In this document: positions 28,922 through 37,780 of the stretch, piece after piece
Position numbering within the stretch: the first letter of the stretch is position 1
Layout: every line of letters starts with the position of its first letter
NCBI RefSeq assembly: GCF_000429165.1
Contig: NZ_AUBI01000010.1
Coordinates: 99,836-163,835 of the forward strand
Reading direction: 5' to 3'
DNA length: 64,000 bases
DNA from: Acetobacter nitrogenifigens DSM 23921 = NBRC 105050
GTDB taxonomy: Bacteria > Pseudomonadota > Alphaproteobacteria > Acetobacterales > Acetobacteraceae
Notes under the pieces: model-generated
The model's database searches: none
Seen by the model: the letters and a program-made list of their open reading frames with translations, nothing else
Told to the model about the DNA's origin: nothing
Made by a program: the position numbers and the translations under genes

Positions 28922-29653
28922 ATGAAAAAATATGCAGTATTTTATCACATCTGGACACCAAAATCTGGACTTGGCTGGTCCGTTCTTGTTGACACTCAAA
29001 TAAAAAAACTCATATCAAGCAGAATCATGCAAAACTGTGAGGTGTATTGCTGCATATCAGGAAGTCAGCATAAAGAGGTAGAATCTCTAATAAGCCATTA
29101 CAAATTCATCACAATACTTGAATCCACACCCAACGAAAGTCACTACGAAAATTTGACACTAAAACATTTATACAATTCCTGTCGAAAAGAAAAGGAGAAT
29201 TTTGAAGCTGTATGTTATTTCCACACGAAAGGAGTTCGCCACTTCGTAGACAATACAAATATGAAAGAAGTGAAAGCCATCAACGGATGGCGGTTGATGC
29301 TCGAATACGGCGTTTTAGAACGATGGACAGACTGCATACAGGCCCTGCAAACACATGATGTGGCCGGTATAAATTATCACCTCTGGCCTCGACCTCACTT
29401 TCAAGGTAATTTTTGGTGGGCAACGTCACGCTATATTTCATCGCTCGAAGCACCTGACAGTCGTGTATTCGCAGACGAAACCTTTTGCCACCCCAGCGCA
29501 TTGCAACGTGTCAGCGCCGAAATGTGGCTCGGAAGTAAAAAACCAACATGGTTTAGCCTATACAACTTTCCATTCAATACCGCAGAGTTTCAAGATACGT
29601 TCGACCTTTATCAAAATGATATCTTTCCACATTACCTGAACAATTCCATGTAA
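28922..29653 (+). CDS. Putative glycosyltransferase-like protein in AT-rich island
   Basis: A 243-residue cytoplasmic protein I only partly recognise. Segments such as AVCYFHTKGVRHFVDNTN, INGWRLMLEYGVLERW, and HLWPRPHFQGNFWWATSRY resemble capsule- and lipopolysaccharide-associated glycosyltransferase-like proteins. The gene is clearly AT-richer than its surroundings and uses AT-ending codons, which marks it as acquired. It starts ATG at 28922 in an AT-rich intergenic stretch. It is convergent with 29662-31563. Confidence 0.5.
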   Translation: MKKYAVFYHIWTPKSGLGWSVLVDTQIKKLISSRIMQNCEVYCCISGSQHKEVESLISHYKFITILESTPNESHYENLTLKHLYNSCRKEKENFEAVCYFHTKGVRHFVDNTNMKEVKAINGWRLMLEYGVLERWTDCIQALQTHDVAGINYHLWPRPHFQGNFWWATSRYISSLEAPDSRVFADETFCHPSALQRVSAEMWLGSKKPTWFSLYNFPFNTAEFQDTFDLYQNDIFPHYLNNSM

Positions 29654-29661
29654 TCTGACCT

Positions 29662-31563
29662 TCACCATGAGCTTAGCTTCACCCGCTTCCATCTATTTTT
29701 TTGGACGCACACATAGTGGTAATTTTGATCGTCGGAGAACTGCCCCTCATTACAGGCAGCCGTTGATGATGCTGGGGTTGTTAACTTCTCCTGAAAATAT
29801 TGTGAGGCTCGAAAAATTTTTCCTACAAAATCATCCGACAAAGAAATAACATTATCGCCTGTATTGGATATAAACCGAATTGTATTCTTGCCGTTCGACT
29901 CGATTCGCAATGCAGAGAGGCTGCCTTCTTGAGCAAATTCCAACGCCGCTTGAGGCCTCTGCAAAATCAAATTACCTGCCGCGTCAAACAACACTCCACC
30001 AGACGCATTTCCCCCCACTATATCTACTCCCCCTCTCCCGTCAGAATTAAAAATCAAATCTCCATTACGCCGTTCCATGTTTACTTTGTCACCACCGGTA
30101 AGATTTGCCACATTAGTATCGGTGCCATTTACTAAATATCCCCAATGAATCGCAACATTTGAGGCCAAACTTTTTCTCATGTCGTTTTGATCGGAAAGTA
30201 GCTCCTCAAATGCCACAAGAGACAACTTATCGCCTATGCCATTTTTGTCGGAATTTACCGCACTGGCACCTATAAACTCTGCCAACTCTCTAGTGTCACC
30301 CTTTTCACCAATAACGTTTCCGCTAACATTATCGAATTTACTAAAAACTCCACTATTGCCATGTGCATAGAAGCCATCGGATAGAAAATTGTTGGCATTC
30401 GATCCATTCCACGCAACAAAACCATTAGGTGTCAGGCCTGCTGCCATAAAGTCATAGCTATCCAAACTCGGCTTATTAGGGCCATTATAAGTAACCAAAA
30501 TACCTTTAGCGCGCCCCTCATAGTCAGGTAGTGCGCTACTCAAATCGGCCTCCTCTATTTCGCAGTCATTAACCGGAGTGCCAAATTGATTTCCCTCAGG
30601 CGCATTCGCATCACCCGATGGAAAATTCTCTCTTTTTTCTAAGAAACACATAGAATTATTGTCTATAGCATGAGTGTAAGTGCCTATGAAAATTGCGGGA
30701 TGAATTATACTAGGCCATGTATGTAAATCTAGGTGACCGCTAGAAAGTGGAATCTGCGAAGGGTTTACGTCTCCATCTCCAAGCACACGCCATCCACCGA
30801 CTTCGATAGAGTCACCAGAAGCAGAAATTGCAGTTACTTCAGCAGAAAATCCGTTAAATGGCTTCCAATAACGCTCTCTCCTCGCACCGCTGTGCCTTGG
30901 ACCCAAAATATTTGTCACTACATGCATCCCTACACGCAACAGTTTTACTTCTTGCGTTGGTAACGCCGGAGAGAAAAAAGCGTGCCGCGAGTCGAAAGAC
31001 ACCACACGACGACGCGAGTCTGAATTAATAAAATCCTCACCGACTGTAACCCAAGGCTTGGTTCCATGGGCAAATACCCACGTCGCTGCGGCGTCCATTT
31101 CAGGGTAACCAGAGAGTCCCCCAGGTCCATCGGTACCAAATGGTGCCAACGCAGGTTGCTCGCCCCCAACTCCACGCTTCGTCATAGCTACACTTAGAAC
31201 CGTTCCTAAAGCGCTCCCCCCATATGGGGCAGCATAAATAAAAGTTGGAACGGAGTCAGAATAAAATCTTCCACCAATCAGCATAGATCTATTATCTAGA
31301 ATATTATAGTTCAGATTATCACCAAGAGAAACCGAAGGTCCATTTTGAATCTTTATGTTGTTTTCCGGATAATATAAAAATTCTCTCACGCCCCCAAGAG
31401 AAGAACAGCAGAAATTATTCTTATTTTCTACAGCACCTTTCCACTGAGCCAATGCTGAATAGTTAACCTCAAACAAAAAAATCATGCAAAAGAGAAAAAA
31501 ACGCGCACCTGGAAAAAAAATTCTCTTACCCCCAGCGTTGCATATCTTGTTGCATGACGGCAT
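29662..31563 (-). CDS. Large exported protein with C-terminal DDQNYHYVCV module
   Basis: About 633 residues of unknown function. The N-terminus (FFPGARFFLFCMIFLFEVN... ALA) reads as a signal peptide. I chose the ATG at 31561-31563, preceded by a GGAGGG ribosome-binding site inside the end of the upstream gene; an open frame continues to 31662. The mature part has Asn/Asp/Gly-rich beta-type sequence (GGVDIVGGNASGGVLFD, NTIRFISNTGDNVISLSDDF) as in trimeric tail or surface fibres. The end CNEGQFSDDQNYHYVCVQKN followed by RWKRVKLSSW is a short module I recall from bacterial surface and phage-fibre-like proteins. It overlaps the preceding glycosyltransferase gene by 38 nt. AT-rich, probably acquired. 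Confidence 0.6.
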   Translation of the reverse strand: MPSCNKICNAGGKRIFFPGARFFLFCMIFLFEVNYSALAQWKGAVENKNNFCCSSLGGVREFLYYPENNIKIQNGPSVSLGDNLNYNILDNRSMLIGGRFYSDSVPTFIYAAPYGGSALGTVLSVAMTKRGVGGEQPALAPFGTDGPGGLSGYPEMDAAATWVFAHGTKPWVTVGEDFINSDSRRRVVSFDSRHAFFSPALPTQEVKLLRVGMHVVTNILGPRHSGARRERYWKPFNGFSAEVTAISASGDSIEVGGWRVLGDGDVNPSQIPLSSGHLDLHTWPSIIHPAIFIGTYTHAIDNNSMCFLEKRENFPSGDANAPEGNQFGTPVNDCEIEEADLSSALPDYEGRAKGILVTYNGPNKPSLDSYDFMAAGLTPNGFVAWNGSNANNFLSDGFYAHGNSGVFSKFDNVSGNVIGEKGDTRELAEFIGASAVNSDKNGIGDKLSLVAFEELLSDQNDMRKSLASNVAIHWGYLVNGTDTNVANLTGGDKVNMERRNGDLIFNSDGRGGVDIVGGNASGGVLFDAAGNLILQRPQAALEFAQEGSLSALRIESNGKNTIRFISNTGDNVISLSDDFVGKIFRASQYFQEKLTTPASSTAACNEGQFSDDQNYHYVCVQKNRWKRVKLSSW

Positions 31564-33625
31564 CAAAAAAGCCCTCCAACTTCTCCAAAGAAATCGAGAA
31601 AAAGGTGTTGCCGGCCTCATCGCGTCGCTCTCCATCCGCAAACACAATGACATTTGTGTCACCGTAAATACGACCCAGATTTGTCTGTATTTCTGTCAAC
31701 GGATTTATTGTTCCAACCGTCATGCCATAACGATTATAAATAGATGCATGCTGTGCAGAACCATGCTCACCTATCTGGCATCGTGTCTCAGCGATAAGGC
31801 GTATCTGCTCCATTAGAGGCAGAGTCTCAGGAGCGATAACATCAAACCCTCGCTGCCTCGCCATATCCTCGAACAATTCCTGTTGCTCAAAGACACGTTG
31901 GTTCACCTTGTTTGGCTCCCATGCACGTCGAGAAAGACAAATACGCCGCGTAGGCGTCACGTCGGCCGGAGACAGCGACTGGTAGTATTCTTTTACAAAG
32001 GGATGAAACCTGTAGTCGCGATGCCCAAAAGACGGAACAAGCGCGTCTCTTATTTTCAGAAACTCCCTCTCGTGATCAAAAAAGAGGAACTGCTCTTCAT
32101 TCACTCTCCCCAAAATTTTCAACACATTGATCGCCCATCCGGGCGTCTTTTGAGGAATTACGATCTTCCTGTCCGCAAAGGCCTTATCGCCCAATATCCG
32201 TCGAGCCAGAGCGATGCGTGGCACGTCATCCACCAGATAATGACCGTAGCAGCCATAGCCAGCCCCAAACGCAACAATTGCGGGCTCATCAACGTATCGT
32301 ATATCTGACGCATCAGAAGGCCTCATCCAGTGCCCGCCAAGAGTTTCGCTCTCGGCGACAAAGGACAGATAGGACTCAAGCCTTAGAAATTGGCCCTCAT
32401 GCCAGCAGCAGCCATGCCCACTGACACCCAATTCATAGCACTGAAAAAGCTTCAGAGGAGGCACCGCGATCGGCGCATGAATTTGCTGAAGAATATGAGG
32501 GACCCGGTCTTCACCGATAATCGTGACATTATCTGACGGAGGGTAGTAGGCTCCCGGAAGCATGCCGACCACAGATTCGGCACGAATAGAATTTTTATAA
32601 ATACTTGGACTAGCAATCCCTGACAGTCTAATTCGCGGGAAGGGAGCGTCTACATCCTGCTGAGTCAGATTCTCCTCTTCACCACTGGCTTCGATAAAGC
32701 CGTCGTAAATAGAACCGTCAATTAACGTAATGGACGCATCTTCCGAAAACGAAACATTTTCCGAAAACATATCGCAAAGACATGCCTCAAAAGCCCACCT
32801 TGACGAAAACTCTTTATAATCAGGAGATATTTTCTTCAGCAGGCACATATCAAGATAAGAAACAAGCGTTTGGAAGTATCTGGAAACAACCGGATGCCCC
32901 GAAGGGGCACACAAAAAATTCTTTTCGATACCGCCATTACGTTCGACAATCCCCAATCCCGTTAAAGAGTTCACGAGCTTAGCTATCGGTGCCCGGCCGA
33001 CAGAGCACACATCCGCAGAGACCCCGCCATCCCTCAACAATGAGGCGACCAGAAAAAAATCAGACTCAGCTTGAGGGGTATTAATTATATTAAAAAGAGC
33101 CGCAATATCACGACCATAAAATTTCTGAAGATACTCATAAGCCGAAGACTTATCATAACAAAAATAGTCAACACTTCTATTTTTGTTAAATAAACCTACC
33201 TGTTCAATCTCACGCAAAGCATACAATTTTTTATCCGGTCTACATTGCCGAATGACACTGGGAACTCTATCGAATCTTTGATCACTAATGAAACAGAAAT
33301 CTTTAAATTCCCCATCGGTTAAATAGATATGTTTGCGCAAATATTTATATATTCCACCCCAGTTACTATCTCTTTTTCGACTGGAGATATAAACAATTTT
33401 GGCAACCGTTTCTGCGGAACGATCATCGCCATGCAACTCAAGCCACTGAGCGCCGCTATGAAATAATTCCCCCTTACCTAGGCCAGTAGGGTCAGCAAGT
33501 CCAATATATGTTGCCGCAAATCTCTGTCCTTCTACAGAACCTGAAAGTAGCAAGTCACGGAAATGAACTTGCAAATGCTCATTTTGCCACGCCTCAAGAT
33601 TAATTTGGGAAAACGAATTCAACAC
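31526..33625 (-). CDS. Two-domain glycosyltransferase (GT32-like plus GT61)
   Basis: A 699-residue protein. Residues 75-270 resemble the GT32/OCH1-type sugar-binding domain, where the usual GG-x-Y-x-D-x-D is here DGGVSADVCSVGR; the DXD is degenerate. The C-terminal 300 residues look like a family 61 glycosyltransferase (DUF563): AGYGCYGHYLVDDVPRIALA, RRICLSRRAWEPNKVNQRVF, and the RQRGFDVIAPETLPLMEQIR and CQIGEHGSAQHASIYN conserved region. It probably builds a surface glycan. The start is a GTG/TTG at 33623-33625. The gene is AT-richer than the core genome around it and is coupled to the exported protein gene. Confidence 0.65.
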   Translation of the reverse strand: MLNSFSQINLEAWQNEHLQVHFRDLLLSGSVEGQRFAATYIGLADPTGLGKGELFHSGAQWLELHGDDRSAETVAKIVYISSRKRDSNWGGIYKYLRKHIYLTDGEFKDFCFISDQRFDRVPSVIRQCRPDKKLYALREIEQVGLFNKNRSVDYFCYDKSSAYEYLQKFYGRDIAALFNIINTPQAESDFFLVASLLRDGGVSADVCSVGRAPIAKLVNSLTGLGIVERNGGIEKNFLCAPSGHPVVSRYFQTLVSYLDMCLLKKISPDYKEFSSRWAFEACLCDMFSENVSFSEDASITLIDGSIYDGFIEASGEEENLTQQDVDAPFPRIRLSGIASPSIYKNSIRAESVVGMLPGAYYPPSDNVTIIGEDRVPHILQQIHAPIAVPPLKLFQCYELGVSGHGCCWHEGQFLRLESYLSFVAESETLGGHWMRPSDASDIRYVDEPAIVAFGAGYGCYGHYLVDDVPRIALARRILGDKAFADRKIVIPQKTPGWAINVLKILGRVNEEQFLFFDHEREFLKIRDALVPSFGHRDYRFHPFVKEYYQSLSPADVTPTRRICLSRRAWEPNKVNQRVFEQQELFEDMARQRGFDVIAPETLPLMEQIRLIAETRCQIGEHGSAQHASIYNRYGMTVGTINPLTEIQTNLGRIYGDTNVIVFADGERRDEAGNTFFSISLEKLEGFFDAVMQQDMQRWG

Positions 33626-33728
33626 GACTCAGCATCCTTCAGAACTCGCTGCAAAAATAAGCGCAACATTGCATATCGTCAAAAGCGTATGCCATTGCAA
33701 GTGGGTACGGAGGCTTAGTGAGCGTAAT

Positions 33729-33766
33729 AAAAAAGGCGGCGGGCTATCAAAGCCTTCGCCGCCTTT
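33729..33766 (-). terminator. Intrinsic terminator downstream of the TonB-operon TPR gene
   Basis: Read on the minus strand, AAAGGCGGCG (33757-33766) pairs with CGCCGCCTTT (33732-33741), a 10-bp stem with a 15-nt loop followed by a T tract (TTTTTTATTA). It lies 20 nt past the stop of the gene at 33787-35022 and ends the TonB operon. Confidence 0.88.
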
Positions 33767-33786
33767 ATGAACATATTTAATGCCGT

Positions 33787-35022
33787 TTACTTTTTCGACT
33801 GCAGCTTCAATACCCAAAGCTGAGCAATATCACGCGCACCGTTATCTCCCTCGACGGAGTTGAACGTCGCAATCGCATCCGCCGTCTTACCAGCCGCAAC
33901 CTGAGCCAGTCCAAGGTGCAATTTCGCGACATTCACGTCGAACGGTCCTTTGGCGATGCCCTTCTTGATCAGATCCAGCCCTTTGTCCGCCTGACCAAAC
34001 GTCACGTAGTTGTAGCCGACCGTAATCAACGCGTTGCCGCTCGGCGCTTTCTCGGCCGCAGCCTCATCAGCGGCGATTGAAGCCTTCTTGTCATCAATAG
34101 TCTTGACCACAAGCGCTTTAAGCTTCGCTTCGCGCGCAGCGCCCGCATCTTTGCCCAAGGCGCCAAGAGCGTAGCCCTGATTCATGATATCCAGCGCGAC
34201 CTGAGGAAGGCCAGCCTGCATCGCGATCTCGGTTGCGTCCATGAAATCGGCCGTCGACGTCAGGTTTCCGGCGGCAATGCGAATTCGATAAAGATCGAGC
34301 TGCAACGCTGGCGGAAGCTTGGAGTTGGTCTCCAGGCCATGCAGAAGTTGCGCCCAATATTCAGGCTTGGGATAGTATTTGGCCAAAAGGACATAGGTAT
34401 GGGTCATCCCCCCCGTGTCCTTCAACTGCGTCTGGCAAGTCGCCAGGAGTTGCAGCTGGCTCTCGGGCGGAACCTTGTTCGCCTTGATGTCCGCATCGAT
34501 CATGTCCTGCTGGACACGCGCCGCGTTCTTGAAATCCTGCTGGAGATAGTAAGCCTGAACCAGCAACGTCTGCATCTGCGGGTTCGGCCCGACCTGCTTC
34601 AGATACCGTTCCGTTGACTTCACAGCGAGCGGGTAATCTTTCGCAGTGTACGCCATCGTCGCTTCGGCCATCATCATCTGGGCCTTGGCGTCCTTCGGCG
34701 TACGCGAAGAAGCGATCAGCGTATCATAAGCGGAATCTGCAGCCGGAACGTCTCCAGACTGGGCCGCAACCGCAGCACGCATCTGGGCTATGGTATATGT
34801 CTCGTAATCGGACTTTCCCTTGATCGCGTCAGCTTCGTTCACAGCCGCCATCGCCTTGGGATAATTATGCGCAGCGAGAGCGGACTGGGCGGCCTGAAGC
34901 GGCTTGCCCACCTTGGCGCTCAGAGCGTCTTCGGCGCTCGCAATCGGCGCGGTCGCCAGAGCAACAGGCAAACAGAAAACGGCGCCTGCAAGAAGCGTCA
35001 GGCGCGAAAAACGAAACGACAT
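33787..35022 (-). CDS. Periplasmic TPR-like repeat protein of the TonB operon
   Basis: A 411-residue exported protein with a signal peptide at residues 1-30 (LLAGAVFCLPVALATAPIASA). The rest is helical, Ala/Lys/Gln-rich repeats of about 34 residues that read as tetratricopeptide-like units (YPKAMAAVNEADAIKG, DYPLAVKSTERYLKQ, DFKNAARVQQDMIDADIK, GQADKGLDLIKKGIAKGP). It is the last gene of the TonB-ExbB-ExbD-ExbD operon and is 4 nt from exbD. Such accessory repeat proteins are known for some TonB systems (TtpC-like), so a periplasmic scaffold role is plausible. Not a close relative I can name. Confidence 0.7.
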   Translation of the reverse strand: MSFRFSRLTLLAGAVFCLPVALATAPIASAEDALSAKVGKPLQAAQSALAAHNYPKAMAAVNEADAIKGKSDYETYTIAQMRAAVAAQSGDVPAADSAYDTLIASSRTPKDAKAQMMMAEATMAYTAKDYPLAVKSTERYLKQVGPNPQMQTLLVQAYYLQQDFKNAARVQQDMIDADIKANKVPPESQLQLLATCQTQLKDTGGMTHTYVLLAKYYPKPEYWAQLLHGLETNSKLPPALQLDLYRIRIAAGNLTSTADFMDATEIAMQAGLPQVALDIMNQGYALGALGKDAGAAREAKLKALVVKTIDDKKASIAADEAAAEKAPSGNALITVGYNYVTFGQADKGLDLIKKGIAKGPFDVNVAKLHLGLAQVAAGKTADAIATFNSVEGDNGARDIAQLWVLKLQSKK

Positions 35023-35026
35023 CAGG

Positions 35027-35464
35027 TCACTGCCCTTCCATGAACTGATCTTGCCCTACAATACCAAGCTTCGTCACGCCAAGCCGCTGCGCGTCGGCGA
35101 GAACATGGGCCACAGTCTTGTAGTCGGCCAGACGGTTCGGGTGGATATGCATTTCCGGCTGATCCGGCATAGCGACGGCGCCAAGAAAATGATTCTGGAG
35201 ATCCGCTTCGCTGGTGATCGGCGTGCCGTTCCAGGAAATGCTGTTGTCAAAGTCAATAGCGACCGTCACCACCTGAGGATCAGGCGCGGAAGACGGCGGA
35301 GGATTGCCCTGGGGCAGATCCATCGACACGGAGTGTGTCTGCAAAGGAATGGTGATGATGAGCATGATCAGAAGCACCAGCATCACGTCGATCAACGGCG
35401 TGGTGTTGATGTCGACAATGCCCTCGTCTTCGGTCGCGCTTTCCGACCCGACATTCATGCCCAT
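35027..35464 (-). CDS. exbD: Biopolymer transport protein ExbD/TolR (second copy)
   Basis: A 145-residue ExbD/TolR protein, inner-membrane component that energises TonB with ExbB. One N-terminal membrane segment (TPLIDVMLVLLIMLIITIPL) carries the functional Asp in the TPLIDVML motif. The C-terminal periplasmic part ends with the VAHVLADAQRLGVTKLGIV region. It starts ATG at 35462-35464. It is one of two ExbD genes in the same operon, 107 nt after the other, and differs from it in the periplasmic domain. Confidence 0.9.
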   Translation of the reverse strand: MGMNVGSESATEDEGIVDINTTPLIDVMLVLLIMLIITIPLQTHSVSMDLPQGNPPPSSAPDPQVVTVAIDFDNSISWNGTPITSEADLQNHFLGAVAMPDQPEMHIHPNRLADYKTVAHVLADAQRLGVTKLGIVGQDQFMEGQ

Positions 35465-35571
35465 GATGACTCTACTTTCTCAAATTGACCGGGTCCCGTC
35501 ACACGATGGGACCACATGGCCTTTCGTCACATTACATCCCAGATCCCCGCCGAAGCGGGGGCCTTGCAGCC

Positions 35572-35997
35572 TCACTCGGAGTGAGGCTGCTCGGTGATGA
35601 AGTCGATGTGATAAATCCCGGCTTCCTGACAGGTCGCGACAATCTTGCCGACCGCCTCATAACGGGACTGCGCATCGCCGCGGATCTGGATCTGCGGTTG
35701 GGGCTTCAGGACAGCCACCTGCTCAAGACGCGCCAGCAAATCGGCGTGGCTCTTGATCGGGTGTTCGTTCCAGTAAGCCTGGCCGTTTTCCGTCACCGCG
35801 AGAGTAATGTTCCCGGGTTTGATCTTGCTCGGCTGGTTGGCGTCCTTGGGGAGCTGCACCTTCACCGTATGAGTCGCCACCGGAATGGTGATCAGGAAGA
35901 TGATGAGCAGCACCAGCATGACGTCGACGAGAGGCGTCGTGTTGATCGCCGATACAACCTCGTCTTCGTCGCCACCGCCTCCGACGGACATTCCCAT
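35572..35997 (-). CDS. exbD: Biopolymer transport protein ExbD/TolR (first copy)
   Basis: A 141-residue ExbD protein with the conserved TTPLVDVMLVLLIIFLI membrane segment and Asp. The periplasmic part (VQLPKDANQPSKIKPGNITL, ADLLARLEQVAVLKPQPQIQ) differs clearly from the second ExbD. It overlaps nothing but starts 2 nt after the ExbB stop, so all are one transcript. Two ExbDs with one ExbB suggest a heteromeric motor, as reported for some alphaproteobacterial and Xanthomonas TonB systems. Confidence 0.9.
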   Translation of the reverse strand: MGMSVGGGGDEDEVVSAINTTPLVDVMLVLLIIFLITIPVATHTVKVQLPKDANQPSKIKPGNITLAVTENGQAYWNEHPIKSHADLLARLEQVAVLKPQPQIQIRGDAQSRYEAVGKIVATCQEAGIYHIDFITEQPHSE

Positions 35998-35999
35998 GA

Positions 36000-37052
36000 T
36001 CAGGCCACCCGGTTCGAGATCGTTGTGGAGGTCGGGGAGTTGTCAGGACGGACCACGATGGTGTCGTGGGAAGCGCCATGACGCATGCCGCCGATCAGGA
36101 TGGACTGGAGGTCAGCAGCGAAGTTGCGGACCTTGTCCATGCCGCCCTTGTTGCGACGAACCAGCAGGTTGTAGCCGAGCACGGCCGGGACCGCGGTGCC
36201 GAGACCAATGGCCGTCATGATCAGCGATTCACCGACCGGACCGGCGACCTTGTCGATCGAAGCTTGTCCGGCGATGCCGATGGCCGTCAGAGCGTGATAG
36301 ATACCCCAAACCGTTCCGAAGAGACCAACGAACGGAGAGGTGGAGCCGACGGTTCCAAGGAACGCCAGACCGCCCTGAAGGTTGGACTGCACGGAGTCGA
36401 CCGAACGCTGGATCTGCGAGGACGTCCAGTCGGACAAGTCGATGGATTCCTGCATCGTGCCTTCGTGGTGCTCGGCAGCCACAATGCCCGTGTCAGCGAT
36501 ATAGCGGAACGGCGAGCTGGACTTCAGGGCGGCGGCGCCTTCCTGCAGGGAGGGCTTCGTCCAGAAGTTCTTCGCAGCTTCCTTCGCGGCGGAGAACAGA
36601 CGCGCCTGCTCAAAGAACTTCGTGATCATGATGTACCATGTGCCGACCGACATGATGACCATGATGACGAGAACGCCGCGTGCAATGATGTCGCCGTTCG
36701 CCCAGAGCGCGCCCAGACCATACGGGTTACCCGCCGGAGCCGGCGGCGGAGCAGGTGGAGCCTCGGCGGCAGGAGCCGGGGCCGGAGCGTCAGCCGGGGC
36801 CGCGGCAGGAGCCGATGCGTCAGCGGCAGGGGCGTCGGCCGGAGCAGAAGCCGCAGGCGCAGCAGCGTCAGGCGCTGCGGCAGGAGCCGGAGCCGCGTCA
36901 GGAGCAGGCGCCGCGTCGGGTGCAGGCGCTGCTGCGGCAGGCTGCTGGGCGTCCTGAGCCAGCGCAACGACTGGAGAGGCGACGCTCAGCGCCATCGCCA
37001 TCGCGGGAGCGGCCAGAGCGGGAACCGAAAGGCGGCGGTGCAGTCTCTTCAT
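36000..37052 (-). CDS. exbB: MotA/TolQ/ExbB proton channel protein with long N-terminal extension
   Basis: A 350-residue ExbB proton-channel subunit that couples the proton gradient to TonB. Residues 1-33 resemble a signal or first helix; residues 35-110 are an Ala/Pro-rich periplasmic extension (repeats of APAPDAAPAPDAA and similar). Three membrane segments follow, with the first near residue 125. The TPFVGLFGTVWGIYHALTAIG and VGESLIMTAIGLGTAVPAVLGYN segments are ExbB/TolQ signatures. Stop at 36000-36002, 2 nt before the first exbD start. The long extension is unusual beside E. coli ExbB and resembles ExbB of Gram-negatives with extra N-terminal domains. Confidence 0.9.
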   Translation of the reverse strand: MKRLHRRLSVPALAAPAMAMALSVASPVVALAQDAQQPAAAAPAPDAAPAPDAAPAPAAAPDAAAPAASAPADAPAADASAPAAAPADAPAPAPAAEAPPAPPPAPAGNPYGLGALWANGDIIARGVLVIMVIMSVGTWYIMITKFFEQARLFSAAKEAAKNFWTKPSLQEGAAALKSSSPFRYIADTGIVAAEHHEGTMQESIDLSDWTSSQIQRSVDSVQSNLQGGLAFLGTVGSTSPFVGLFGTVWGIYHALTAIGIAGQASIDKVAGPVGESLIMTAIGLGTAVPAVLGYNLLVRRNKGGMDKVRNFAADLQSILIGGMRHGASHDTIVVRPDNSPTSTTISNRVA

Positions 37053-37123
37053 TTATTCCTTGTCCTCGTCTGAACCTCTCGCCGGTCTCGGCCGACGAGA
37101 GGATTGGGGGGTGCGATCAGGCT

Positions 37124-37780
37124 TTAGTCGTTGTTCAGGCTGAAGGTGATCGTATAGGCGTGGTGGAACTCCTTGATCGGCACGCCATTCTGCGTGGCAG
37201 GGGCGTAACGGGCGCGCCGGACATAATCGAGCGCCGCCTGAGCGAAGACCTGACCACCCTGGACGCTGGTGACGCTACAGTTGCTGGTTTCACCCGAGGG
37301 CTCGACGTCACACACAACTGTCACCTTGCCTTCACGACCTTCTTCCTCGGCCTGCTCCGGATAGGTGAGCTGGACGTGGTTGATCGGGCGTGAACCAGCC
37401 AAATGATCAGGAACCGGCGGACCGACAGGTCCTGGCGTCGGCGGAGCAGCCACTGCGGGCGGCATCGGCTTCGGCGGCGGCGTGTGGGTGACGTGTTGAA
37501 TCACCTGCTGCGGCGGCGGCTGCACCTGAATCTTCGGCGGCGGAATGTAAGGCGGCGGCGGCGTGGTAAGTTGCGGCGGCGGCGGCGGTGGCGGCGGCGG
37601 CGGCGGCGGCTTCACCTCTTTGATCACCTCGGTCTTGATCGGAGCGTGGTTCTCCGACTTCGGCGCCTTGTCGACCCAAGTCATGTAGATGACGCCAAAA
37701 ATCAGGGACAAGAAGGCAACACCACCGATTCCGATGGCGCGCTTCATCGGATTTCGCTGTTGTTGCGCGTAGTCCATCAT
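37124..37780 (-). CDS. tonB: Energy transducer TonB
   Basis: A 218-residue TonB protein that carries energy from ExbB/ExbD to outer-membrane receptors. Residues 14-34 form the membrane anchor. The Pro-rich periplasmic linker includes a run of twelve prolines encoded by a GGC/GGT repeat, and further Pro-Pro-Lys and PPPQ units. The C-terminal domain contains VQLTYPEQAEEEGREGKVTV and RRARYAPATQNGVPIKE, the TonB fold. I chose the ATG at 37778-37780, which has a GAGGAGG ribosome-binding site; an open frame continues upstream without support. First gene of the operon. Confidence 0.92.
   Translation of the reverse strand: MMDYAQQQRNPMKRAIGIGGVAFLSLIFGVIYMTWVDKAPKSENHAPIKTEVIKEVKPPPPPPPPPPPPQLTTPPPPYIPPPKIQVQPPPQQVIQHVTHTPPPKPMPPAVAAPPTPGPVGPPVPDHLAGSRPINHVQLTYPEQAEEEGREGKVTVVCDVEPSGETSNCSVTSVQGGQVFAQAALDYVRRARYAPATQNGVPIKEFHHAYTITFSLNND
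37574..37609 (-). repeat. GGC/GGT triplet repeat encoding a poly-proline run in TonB
   Basis: Twelve consecutive proline codons on the minus strand, written as CCG/CCA/CCC variants of one triplet. This GC-rich microsatellite could change length by slippage and alter the TonB linker without breaking the frame. Confidence 0.9.
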
